A stretch of DNA of 64,000 nucleotides, from the NCBI RefSeq assembly GCF_002929225.1, contig NZ_PISM01000022.1:682001-746000 (forward strand), in the 5' to 3' direction. Under the pieces are notes generated by a model. The model ran no database searches. It was not told the origin of the DNA and saw nothing but the letters and a program-made list of their open reading frames with translations. Below are positions 12,156 to 21,923 of the stretch, one piece after another; within the stretch, counting starts at the first letter, position 1; each line of letters begins with the position of its first letter. The position numbers and the translations under genes are program-made. Origin of the DNA: Stutzerimonas kunmingensis. Its GTDB lineage: Bacteria > Pseudomonadota > Gammaproteobacteria > Pseudomonadales > Pseudomonadaceae.

Positions 12156-13748
12156 TCAGCTCAGCTTGCGTGGGTGGGCGAAGACGATGCGGAAGCAGCT
12201 GCCGCCCTCGGGACGCTCGCGGTAGTCCAGGCGTGCCTGGTTGCTTTCGCACAGCTCGCGGGAGATATATAGCCCCAGCCCGGTGCCTTTGCTTTCGGTG
12301 GTGAAGAACGGTTCGAAAATGTTCTGTAGTTGCTCGGCCGCGATACCAGGGCCGTCATCGAGCACTTCGACGATAGGCAGGTCGCTGGCTTCGTCACGGA
12401 ACAGGCGGAGCCAGACCTGCGCCCGCGGATTCTGCTGGCCGCTGTAGCGCAGCCCGTTCTGGACCAGGTTGGTCAGCACCTGGGTCAGCTGATTGGGGTC
12501 CATGCGGGTCTGCAGCGAGCTGCCCACGGTATCCAGGTGCAGGGTCTGCTGGGGGCCGAGCCCCTGGCGGAACTCGCTGGCGAAACGATGCAGCCAGTAC
12601 TTCAGGTCCAGCAGCTGGGGTTCGGCCTGGCGCCGCCGGGAAAGCTGGAGGACGTTCTCGATCACCAGGTTCATCCGCCGTGAATGATCCTGAATGATCT
12701 GTGCCAGACGGCGGTCAGGTCCGTCCAGTTCTTCGGATTCCTGAAGCAGCTGCGCGGCGTGGCTGATGGCGCCCAGTGGATTGCGGATTTCATGGGCAAT
12801 GCTGGCTGTGAGGCGTCCGAGGGAGGCGAGCTTGAGCTGTTGTGCCTTCTGCGCGATCTGCGAGATGTCTTCGAGAAACACCAGCGTGTCGAGCTTGTTC
12901 CCGTGCTGTAGCGCGGCGAAGCTCGGCTGCAGCGTTGGGCCGCCAGGCGTTGCCCTGAGGTTTGGCGGGCGCAGGGTCGGATTGCCTCGCCACTGTTGCA
13001 GTGCCTTGAGCAGTTCCGGGCAGCGCGGTGCGAGGCGTTCGCCTGCCAGCGAGTCCTGGCCGAGCAGTTGCAGAGCCCCCTGATTGGCGAGCAGAACTCG
13101 CTCCTGCGGGTCCAGCACCATGATGCCGGTACGCATGCGCTGGAGGATCAGCGCGTTGAGCGCCTCCAGGTTCGCCACCTCTTCCGCACGCTGGCGCGCC
13201 AGCGTCTCGCTGACCTGCAGGCGGCGAGCCAGCCCCTGAACCAGGAAGGCGGCAGCAAAGCAGAGCGTGCCGAGTGCGCTGGCCTGAACGTACTGGCTGC
13301 TGGCTTCGGGGCGTTGAATGCTGAGGTAGAAGGTCAGGTAGATCAGGCCCGTCGCAGCAACCGCGGCGATGAAGAAACCGACCCTGCCACGCAGCAGTAT
13401 GTTGGCGATGGCAACGGCGACTATCAGCAGGTTGCCGATACCGCTCGGGGTGCCACCGCCGAAGTAGAACAGCCCGGACAGCAGGATGACGTCCATCAGC
13501 GCCAGCCCGAGCACGGGCAGATCGCGCTCCGGGTTCTGCACCAGCACGGCGACGATGATGTTGAGGATCAGGTAGATCCAGGCGCCGTACTGAAAGAGCT
13601 GCGGGTTGCTCATCTCCAGCAGGTCGTTGTGCAGGTCGGCGCTGATCAGCAGAACCAGCGCCAGGCCGATGGTCAGCCGATAGAGGTGGTACAGGCGGAG
13701 AATCCGCCGTCCCTGATCGCCAAAGAAGGTGAGGTTTTCAGTGCCCAC
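12156..13748 (-). CDS. pilS: Sensor histidine kinase PilS
   Basis: Membrane sensor that phosphorylates PilR. Six hydrophobic helices occupy the first 180 residues, followed by a PAS region, a HisKA domain with SIAHEIRNPLGAISH (phospho-acceptor His) and an HATPase domain ending at the usual HPRKLS terminus. I place the start at GTG 13748, where similarity to known PilS begins (GRRILRLYHLYRL just inside). This overlaps the end of the small upstream gene by 11 bases, suggesting coupled translation. The longer open frame to 13934 is antisense-like and not part of PilS. 530 residues, the normal size. Confidence 0.93.
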   Translation of the reverse strand: MGTENLTFFGDQGRRILRLYHLYRLTIGLALVLLISADLHNDLLEMSNPQLFQYGAWIYLILNIIVAVLVQNPERDLPVLGLALMDVILLSGLFYFGGGTPSGIGNLLIVAVAIANILLRGRVGFFIAAVAATGLIYLTFYLSIQRPEASSQYVQASALGTLCFAAAFLVQGLARRLQVSETLARQRAEEVANLEALNALILQRMRTGIMVLDPQERVLLANQGALQLLGQDSLAGERLAPRCPELLKALQQWRGNPTLRPPNLRATPGGPTLQPSFAALQHGNKLDTLVFLEDISQIAQKAQQLKLASLGRLTASIAHEIRNPLGAISHAAQLLQESEELDGPDRRLAQIIQDHSRRMNLVIENVLQLSRRRQAEPQLLDLKYWLHRFASEFRQGLGPQQTLHLDTVGSSLQTRMDPNQLTQVLTNLVQNGLRYSGQQNPRAQVWLRLFRDEASDLPIVEVLDDGPGIAAEQLQNIFEPFFTTESKGTGLGLYISRELCESNQARLDYRERPEGGSCFRIVFAHPRKLS

Positions 13749-13971
13749 CAGGAGTGCTGTCCTGCTCCAGGTGAGCGCGGCTGCAGTACCAGCGATCCTG
13801 CGACTGCAGCGCCTGGTCCTGCGGGACGTGCACGCCACACTGAGCGCAACGCACCATTGGCAGGGTGGTCTGGCGAGGCTTGGGGGCGGCTTTCTTCTGC
13901 ACGAAACGGCGCCACAGCCAGAACGCGGCGCCAATCAGTGCAATCCAGAACAGCAGGCGAAACAGACCCAT
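13738..13971 (-). CDS. Small membrane protein with Cys-pair zinc ribbon (PP0386 family)
   Basis: A 77-residue protein with an N-terminal membrane helix (LFRLLFWIALIGAAFWLW) and a C-terminal MVRCAQCGVHVP motif followed by a WYCSRAH segment, giving a CxxC...C-x2-H zinc-ribbon pattern. The family always sits just before pilS in pseudomonads. The stop overlaps the pilS start, so the two are probably translated together. No function is established; a role in PilS assembly or sensing is speculation from the linkage. Confidence 0.8.
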   Translation of the reverse strand: MGLFRLLFWIALIGAAFWLWRRFVQKKAAPKPRQTTLPMVRCAQCGVHVPQDQALQSQDRWYCSRAHLEQDSTPGGH

Positions 13972-14087
13972 ATCGATTCCTTCCTGATTAAGCGTGGTGG
14001 CCTGCGATCAATTGAGCCCGGTCACTGCCGGCCCGTTTCGCCGCGCGCGCCGAATGCAAGGACGGCGCTGCGGAAGTCGGTCAGCTG

Positions 14088-15077
14088 TCAGTCGAACAGG
14101 CCGAAGGTCAGGCGGCTCCACCAGGAGCGTTTTTCGCCTTGCTGCTCTGCTTCCTTGAGTACCGGGCGAAGCTCTTCGGGAAGGTCCTGAGCGGCCGTTT
14201 CATACTGACGGAGCACATCGCGATTGGCCCGCGAGGTGTCCGGGCGGGGAGCCTCGCCTTCGATAAGGCCGAGGGTGGCCTTGCTCAGCCAGCTGCGGTT
14301 GTCGTCTTCCGTCTCGACGGGGGTGAATTCGCCGTCTTCGAGCGTTGCGTGATCCGGGTAGTTGAGCTGCAGAGTCTGCAGGCTGGTTTCGGCGAGATCG
14401 TCGAGGCCCAGGCGCTGGTAGGCCTCGGTCATCACGGCAAGCCCGTCGGCCACGGCCGGCGTGCCCTGGAAGTTCTCCACAACGTAACGGCCGCGGTTGG
14501 CCGCTGCGACGTAGGCCTGGCGCTTGAGGTAGTAGTGGGCGACGTGTATCTCGTTGGCCGCCAGCAGGTTGCGCAGGTAGACCATGCGCGCCTTGGCGTC
14601 AGGCGAGTAGCGGCTGTTGGGGTAGCGGCTGGTGAGCTGGGCGAATTCGTTGAACGAGTCGCGGGCGGCACCTGGGTCGCGCTTGGTCATGTCCAGCGGC
14701 AGGAAGCGGGCCAGCAGGCCTCGGTCCTGATCGAAGGAGGCCAGGCCCTTGAGGTAATAAGCGTAATCGACGTTCGGATGCTGCGGATGCAGGCGGATGA
14801 AACGCTCCGCCGCCGAGCGCGCGGCTTCCGGCTCGACGTTGCGGTAATAGGCGTAGATCAGTTCGAGTTGCGCCTGCTCGGCGAAGCGCCCGAATGGATA
14901 GCGCGACTCCAGGGCCTTGAGTTTGCTGATGGCGCTGGTATAGCTCTTGTTGTCCAGGTCGGCCTGTGCTTGCTGGTACAGCTCGACTTCACCCAGATTC
15001 TCGTCGACGGTTTCGTTGGATGAACAGGCGGCGGTGAGGGCGAGAATGGCGATCAGCAGCAGGTGTTTCACTTGCAT
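14088..15077 (-). CDS. bamD: Outer membrane assembly lipoprotein BamD (ComL)
   Basis: An essential lipoprotein of the Bam complex, which inserts beta-barrel proteins into the outer membrane. The 329-residue precursor has a signal peptide with lipobox LTAAC (Cys18) and then about five TPR-like repeats ([35 protein letters not shown] and so on). The ATG at 15077 gives the normal signal peptide; the longer frame to 15212 is upstream DNA shared with rluD's leader. The C-terminal 80 residues form a charged extension typical of Pseudomonas. Divergent from rluD, the conserved arrangement. Confidence 0.95.
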   Translation of the reverse strand: MQVKHLLLIAILALTAACSSNETVDENLGEVELYQQAQADLDNKSYTSAISKLKALESRYPFGRFAEQAQLELIYAYYRNVEPEAARSAAERFIRLHPQHPNVDYAYYLKGLASFDQDRGLLARFLPLDMTKRDPGAARDSFNEFAQLTSRYPNSRYSPDAKARMVYLRNLLAANEIHVAHYYLKRQAYVAAANRGRYVVENFQGTPAVADGLAVMTEAYQRLGLDDLAETSLQTLQLNYPDHATLEDGEFTPVETEDDNRSWLSKATLGLIEGEAPRPDTSRANRDVLRQYETAAQDLPEELRPVLKEAEQQGEKRSWWSRLTFGLFD

Positions 15078-15282
15078 GGCGGCTTGCGTCCCTGTGACGG
15101 CTGGCTGTCTCGCGCGGAGCCGTCCTGTTATGATGAGCGCCCCGGTGCGCCGGGACAAAGACGCCGTATTTAAACACAAGCGTGTAGCCGAAACCAAAGG
15201 CCGCTCCGCCATCTGCGGTCCCCGGGCCCGTCCGTTACCAACGGATGTCGCCTGCCTCTCTCAGACGAACCTATCTCGCCGT

Positions 15283-16257
15283 ATGTCCACGACTTCCAAA
15301 CAGGCCATCCAACTCCGCGCCGAAGTGCCGTTTGACCTTGGCGGGCAACGTCTCGATCAGGTTGCGGCGCAGCTCTTTTCCGAACACTCGCGCTCGCGTC
15401 TCGCGGCGTGGATCAAGGATGGCCTGCTCACCGTGGATGGCGCCGTGCTGCGCCCTCGCGACACCGTGCATGCCGGCGCCGTGCTCGAGCTGAGTGCCGA
15501 ACAGCAGGCGCAGGGCGAGTGGGTCGCGCAAGACATTCCGCTTGAGATCGTCTACGAGGACGATCAGATCCTGGTGATCGACAAGCCTGCTGGCCTGGTT
15601 GTGCACCCTGCGGCCGGCCATGCCGACGGCACGCTGCTCAATGCATTGCTGCATCACGTGCCGGACTTGATCAACGTCCCGCGTGCCGGCATCGTTCATC
15701 GCCTGGACAAGGACACCACCGGTCTGATGGTCGTGGCCAAGACGCTGCAGGCGCAAACCCGGCTGGTCGAGCAGTTGCAGGCGCGTAGCGTCAGCCGCAT
15801 CTACGAGGCGATCGTCATCGGCGTGATCATTACTGGTGGTACGGTCGACGCGCCGATCGGTCGGCATGGCCAGCAGCGTCAGCGCATGGCGGTGGTGGAG
15901 GGCGGCAAGCCGGCGGTCAGCCATTACCGCGTGCTCGAGCGCTTTCGCTCGCACACCCATGTGCGGGTCAAGCTGGAAACCGGGCGTACCCACCAGATTC
16001 GGGTGCACATGACCCATCTTGGCTATCCACTGGTCGGTGACCCGCTGTATAGCGGGCGTTTCCGCATTCCGCCGGCGGCGAATCCGACGCTGGTGCAAAC
16101 GCTTCGCGAGTTCCCTCGCCAGGCGCTGCACGCGCGCTTCCTCGAACTCGATCATCCTGTTACCGGGCAGAGGATGAAATGGGAGTCGCCGTTGCCGGAT
16201 GACTTCGTCTGGCTGCTGACGCTGCTGCAACAGGATCGAGAGGCCTTCGTCGGGTGA
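15283..16257 (+). CDS. rluD: 23S rRNA pseudouridine synthase RluD
   Basis: Makes pseudouridines at 1911, 1915 and 1917 of helix 69 in 23S rRNA. 324 residues: an N-terminal S4-like RNA-binding domain (about 15-75) and the catalytic domain with HRLDKDTTGLMVVAKT, where Asp142 is the nucleophile, plus the GRTHQIRVH motif. The ATG at 15283 gives the family length; frames further upstream belong to the leader. The stop codon overlaps the GTG start of pgeF, indicating translational coupling. Confidence 0.95.
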   Translation: MSTTSKQAIQLRAEVPFDLGGQRLDQVAAQLFSEHSRSRLAAWIKDGLLTVDGAVLRPRDTVHAGAVLELSAEQQAQGEWVAQDIPLEIVYEDDQILVIDKPAGLVVHPAAGHADGTLLNALLHHVPDLINVPRAGIVHRLDKDTTGLMVVAKTLQAQTRLVEQLQARSVSRIYEAIVIGVIITGGTVDAPIGRHGQQRQRMAVVEGGKPAVSHYRVLERFRSHTHVRVKLETGRTHQIRVHMTHLGYPLVGDPLYSGRFRIPPAANPTLVQTLREFPRQALHARFLELDHPVTGQRMKWESPLPDDFVWLLTLLQQDREAFVG

Positions 16258-16988
16258 GTGCGTGGGGCGGTGACTGGCTCGTGCCGGAATGGCCTGCTCC
16301 GCCCGGCGTTCGCGCCTGTGTGACCGCGCGGCAGGGCGGCGTCAGTCGCGCTCCGTTCGACAGCTTCAATCTGGGTGATCACGTCGGTGATGAGCCTGCC
16401 GCGGTGGCCTGGAATCGCCAGCATCTTCAGGACGTGCTCGGTTGCCAACCAGTCTGGCTGGAGCAAGTGCATTCGAGTGTCGCTGTCCAGGCCGCTCCAG
16501 GAAATCGCGTGACTGCCGATGCTAGCTGGAGCGAGACGCCGGGTCTGGCCTGTGCGGTACTGACTGCGGACTGCCTGCCGGTACTTTTCTGTGATCATGC
16601 CGCGACCCGGGTCGCCGCGGCTCACGCTGGCTGGCGCGGGCTGGCTGGTGGTGTGCTCGAGGCGACGCTCGAAGCGCTGGCGGTACCTGCCGATGAACTG
16701 CTGGTGTGGTTGGGGCCGGCGATCGGGGCGGCAGCATTCGAGGTCGGGCCCGAAGTGCGCGATGCATTCCTCGCGCAGCATTCGTCGGCTGCCGCGGCGT
16801 TCGTTGCAAGTCGCAACCCGGGACGCTTCATGGCGGATATCTACCAGCTGGCGCGTATCCGTCTGGCTGCCGCGGGCGTAGACGCAGTTTACGGTGGTGG
16901 GTTGTGCACCTTCAGCGATCCGCGCTTCTACTCCTATCGGCGTGCCGCGCACACAGGCCGCTTCGCCAGTCTGATCTGGCTCGAGTGA
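16254..16988 (+). CDS. pgeF: Multicopper-oxidase-like purine nucleoside phosphorylase PgeF (YfiH)
   Basis: A DUF152/laccase-domain protein of 244 residues. The E. coli homologue YfiH acts as a peptidoglycan editing factor and related proteins phosphorolyse purine nucleosides. Zinc-site motifs are present: NLGDHVGD, LTADCLPVLF with its Cys, and AAHAGWRGL with its His. Translation starts at GTG 16254 inside the rluD stop, giving a 4-base overlap; no separate promoter is needed. The rluD-pgeF-clpB order is standard in Pseudomonas. Confidence 0.93.
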   Translation: MSAWGGDWLVPEWPAPPGVRACVTARQGGVSRAPFDSFNLGDHVGDEPAAVAWNRQHLQDVLGCQPVWLEQVHSSVAVQAAPGNRVTADASWSETPGLACAVLTADCLPVLFCDHAATRVAAAHAGWRGLAGGVLEATLEALAVPADELLVWLGPAIGAAAFEVGPEVRDAFLAQHSSAAAAFVASRNPGRFMADIYQLARIRLAAAGVDAVYGGGLCTFSDPRFYSYRRAAHTGRFASLIWLE

Positions 16989-17059
16989 TATTGGCGCGCT
17001 AGCGGTGAAGTCAGCCATGACTCTGCGGTCCTGGCATGACCTGCATCAATGTCATCCGC

Positions 17060-17088
17060 CTTGAATCTCCAACAATCATCCTCATCTA
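17060..17088 (+). promoter_or_regulatory. Sigma-32 (RpoH)-like heat-shock promoter for clpB
   Basis: CTTGAAT (17060-17066), 14 bases, then CTCATCTA (17081-17088), close to the RpoH consensus CTTGAA-N11-16-CCCATNTA. It lies 72 bases before the clpB start. Heat-shock control of clpB is known in many bacteria; here it is inferred from the match. Confidence 0.65.
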
Positions 17089-17160
17089 TGCTGCATCTCG
17101 CAGGTTTCGTATATGGCGCGAGCCACGGCGCCGGCCTGCTTCACATGAGGATGAACATCC

Positions 17161-19725
<2,565 letters not shown>

Positions 19726-19732
19726 GCCGGGT

Positions 19733-19768
19733 GGTTACCTGCGGGGTGCAGCACACCTCGCAGGTAGC
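19733..19768 (+). terminator. Stem-loop after clpB
   Basis: GGTTACCTGCGGGGTG (from 19733) pairs imperfectly with the segment ending at 19768 (CACACCTCGCAGGTAGCC) around a short loop, seven bases after the clpB stop. There is no T-run, so termination is likely but not certain. Confidence 0.5.
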
Positions 19769-19840
19769 CGTGTTGGGGCAGCGATCTCGCGGGTGCCGCC
19801 GGGTGAACGCAAAGTGTTGTAAGGAATCGCATTTTTGGGG

Positions 19841-19868
19841 TTGACAGGCGAGCCGGGAACCGTAAAAT
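19841..19868 (+). promoter_or_regulatory. Sigma-70 promoter of the tRNA cluster
   Basis: TTGACA (19841-19846), a 16-base spacer and TAAAAT (19863-19868), followed by a GC-rich GGCGCGCC discriminator typical of stringently controlled stable-RNA promoters. The first tRNA starts about 50 bases downstream. Confidence 0.8.
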
Positions 19869-19920
19869 GGCGCGCCTCTGAGGCGGTAACGTAACGCTGA
19901 AGAGCTGGAATTGAAGTTGT

Positions 19921-19996
19921 TCCGCGATAGCTCAGTCGGTAGAGCAAATGACTGTTAATCATTGGGTCCCAGGTTCGAGTCCTGGTCGCGGAGCCA
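19921..19996 (+). tRNA. tRNA-Asn (GTT)
   Basis: 76 bases. Acceptor stem TCCGCGA/TCGCGGA, D-arm AGCTCAGTCGGTAGAGC, anticodon GTT at 19954-19956, T-arm with GGTTCGAGTCC, and an encoded CCA end. First of three tandem tRNA genes. Confidence 0.97.
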
Positions 19997-20005
19997 AATT
20001 CCAAT

Positions 20006-20082
20006 CGGGGTATAGCGCAGTCCGGTAGCGCGCCTGCTTTGGGAGCAGGATGTCGGGAGTTCGAATCCCCCTACCCCGACCA
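20006..20082 (+). tRNA. tRNA-Pro (TGG)
   Basis: 77 bases. Acceptor stem CGGGGTA/TACCCCG, anticodon TGG at 20040-20042 in the CTGCTTTGGGAGCAG arm, T-loop GTTCGAATC, and encoded CCA. Nine bases after tRNA-Asn. Confidence 0.97.
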
Positions 20083-20087
20083 TTTTT

Positions 20088-20163
20088 GGGTCGTTAGCTC
20101 AGTTGGTAGAGCAGTTGGCTTTTAACCAATTGGTCGTAGGTTCGAATCCTACACGACCCACCA
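20088..20163 (+). tRNA. tRNA-Lys (TTT)
   Basis: 76 bases. Acceptor stem GGGTCGT/ACGACCC, anticodon TTT at 20121-20123, T-loop GTTCGAATC, and encoded CCA. Five bases after tRNA-Pro; the three are probably processed from one transcript. Confidence 0.97.
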
Positions 20164-20185
20164 TACCGGCTTCTCAGGAAGCATG

Positions 20186-20220
20186 AAAAGCTGGATGTTC
20201 TCGCGGACATCCAGCTTTTT
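20186..20220 (+). terminator. Rho-independent terminator of the tRNA operon
   Basis: AAAAGCTGGATGT pairs perfectly with ACATCCAGCTTTT around an 8-base loop and runs into T5. It lies 22 bases after tRNA-Lys. Confidence 0.92.
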
Positions 20221-20250
20221 CATTGCCTGCGATTTCTTCTCGGCACATTC

Positions 20251-20276
20251 AAGGCGCACCCAAGGGTGCGCCTTTT
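20251..20276. terminator. Second hairpin between tRNAs and ndh
   Basis: AAGGCGCACC and GGTGCGCCTT form a perfect 10-bp stem with a 4-base loop, then TT. It sits six bases from the ndh stop, so it may serve as a back-up stop for the tRNA transcript or as the 3' hairpin of ndh. Confidence 0.65.
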
Positions 20277-20281
20277 CTGCG

Positions 20282-21577
20282 TCAATGGAGCTTCAGGCGC
20301 GGCTCCGTCGTGCGGCTGAGCTTGTCGCCAAGCATCATCAGCAGCGTACGCGGGATGCCGTACAGTGCGATCTGGTGCATGCGGTAGAGCGAGATATAGA
20401 ACATCCGTGCGAGCCAGCCTTCGAGCATCACGTTGCCGGTCAGGTTGCCCATCAGATTACCTACAGCCGAGAAGCTCGACAGCGAAATCAGCGAGCCGTA
20501 GTCCTTGTAGCGATAGGTCGGCAGCGGCTTGCCTTCCAGTCGGTTGTGGATCGAGCGTGCCAGCATCGAGGCCTGCTGGTGGGCTGCCTGCGCACGGGGG
20601 GGGACATTGCGGTCGCTGTCCGGCTGTGGGCAGGCGGCACAATCGCCGAACGCGAAGATGTTCTCGTCGCGGGTGCTCTGCAGTGTCGGGTGGACGACCA
20701 GCTGGTTAATGCGGTTGGTTTCCAGGCCATCCAGTTCGTGAAGGAAGGCGGGTGCCTTGATCCCGGCGGCCCACACCTTGAGGCTGGCCTGGACGAACTC
20801 GCCCTGCTTGGTGTGCAGGCCCTCGGCGGTGACTTCGCTGACGGCGGCGCCTGTGAGCACCGTGACACCCAGGTCCAGCAGTGTCTGGTGCACCGGCTGG
20901 CTGATGCGCTCAGGCAGTGCCGGCAGGACTTTCGGGCCGGCCTCGATGAGGGTGATGTTTACATCCTCCGGCTTGATGCCATCGAGGCCGTAGGCCGCCA
21001 GCTCCTTGGCGGCGTGCAGCAGTTCTGCAGCCAGCTCCACGCCGGTAGCGCCGGCTCCGACGATGGCCATGCTGATGTTGCTCGAGGCACCCTCGCCTGC
21101 ATGCGCCTTCATGTAATGGCTCAGCAGTTGCCGGTGGAAGCGCTCGGCCTGCTCGCGCGTATCAAGGAAGATGCAGTGCTCGGAAGCCCCCGAGGTGCCG
21201 AAGTCGTTGGTCGTGCTGCCGACGGCAATCACCAGCGTGTCGTAGTTCAGCGCGCGTGACGGGACCAGTTCCACGCCAAACTCGTCGCGCGTCGCTTCCA
21301 GTCGAATGCATTTGCTCGCGCGATCCAGGCCTGCCATGCGGCCCATCTGGAACTCGAAGTGATTCCATTTGGCCTGAGCGACGTAGTTGAGTTCGTCAGC
21401 GGACGAGTTCAAGGAGCCGGCGGCGACCTCGTGCAGCAGCGGCTTCCAGATGTGTGTGAGGTTGGCGTCGACCAGGGTGATGCGGGCTTTGCCACGCTTG
21501 CCCAGGGTTCTACCCAGGCGGGTAGCAAGCTCCAGACCGCCGGCGCCACCGCCGACGATTACGACTCGATGTGACAT
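20282..21577 (-). CDS. ndh: Type II NADH dehydrogenase (NDH-2)
   Basis: A single-subunit, non-proton-pumping NADH:quinone oxidoreductase on the cytoplasmic face of the inner membrane. 431 residues with an FAD-binding GGGAGGLELATRLG near the N-terminus, the second dinucleotide fold AIVGAGATGVELAAEL (NADH) in the middle, and FAFGDCAACPQ before the C-terminal membrane-attachment region. 53 bases downstream of the DUF3094 gene on the same strand, probably one transcript. Confidence 0.93.
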   Translation of the reverse strand: MSHRVVIVGGGAGGLELATRLGRTLGKRGKARITLVDANLTHIWKPLLHEVAAGSLNSSADELNYVAQAKWNHFEFQMGRMAGLDRASKCIRLEATRDEFGVELVPSRALNYDTLVIAVGSTTNDFGTSGASEHCIFLDTREQAERFHRQLLSHYMKAHAGEGASSNISMAIVGAGATGVELAAELLHAAKELAAYGLDGIKPEDVNITLIEAGPKVLPALPERISQPVHQTLLDLGVTVLTGAAVSEVTAEGLHTKQGEFVQASLKVWAAGIKAPAFLHELDGLETNRINQLVVHPTLQSTRDENIFAFGDCAACPQPDSDRNVPPRAQAAHQQASMLARSIHNRLEGKPLPTYRYKDYGSLISLSSFSAVGNLMGNLTGNVMLEGWLARMFYISLYRMHQIALYGIPRTLLMMLGDKLSRTTEPRLKLH

Positions 21578-21630
21578 GGGAGTGACTCATAGCTGCAAGG
21601 GAAACGGCGGGGCGGCCTGGCGAGCGGAGC

Positions 21631-21804
21631 TCAAAGCACAAGGCGGCTCAAGAGGCGGCTCAATAACCCGAGCCCGATCACCACGACCAGTACCACAAGC
21701 AGAAGAAGCCAGGGGCGAAACGGCTGGCGCTCGACCTGGTGTTGCGGGGCGCGGAGGTATTCATCGACGCGCTGCTGATCTTCGGGCTTCAGGCGGCTGG
21801 GCAT
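21631..21804 (-). CDS. DUF3094 small membrane protein
   Basis: A 57-residue protein found by reading the gap. It begins MPSRLKPEDQQRVDEYL, has a basic middle and a strong C-terminal membrane helix (PWLLLLVVLVVVIGLGLL, about 31-48), ending SRLLSRLVL. The N-terminal pattern matches DUF3094, a family found upstream of ndh in Pseudomonas. Stop TGA at 21631-21633. Function unknown; linkage to ndh suggests a respiratory-membrane context, but that is inference. Confidence 0.8.
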   Translation of the reverse strand: MPSRLKPEDQQRVDEYLRAPQHQVERQPFRPWLLLLVVLVVVIGLGLLSRLLSRLVL

Positions 21805-21893
21805 GGGCACCTCGAATGGAATGCAGGCATTCTAGCTGTGCAGGGTCAAAAGCCAAGCGCGAAGTGCGGCGCTTTGCCGCGCGGAGGGCTGGC

Positions 21894-21915
21894 GGGCATG
21901 CCGGGCGGCATGCCC
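21894..21915. other. Perfect palindromic hairpin downstream of the DUF1631 gene
   Basis: GGGCATGCC (21894-21902), loop GGGC, GGCATGCCC (21907-21915). It begins 9 bases after the DUF1631 stop when read on the minus strand. No T-run; probably a 3'-end hairpin. Confidence 0.45.
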
Positions 21916-21923
21916 TTGGGGGG

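Noticed and set aside
19921-20163. A tRNA-associated integration site with a genomic island
   Set aside because: The tRNA genes are intact, no integrase or direct repeat of a tRNA end was seen, and the flanks are core genes.
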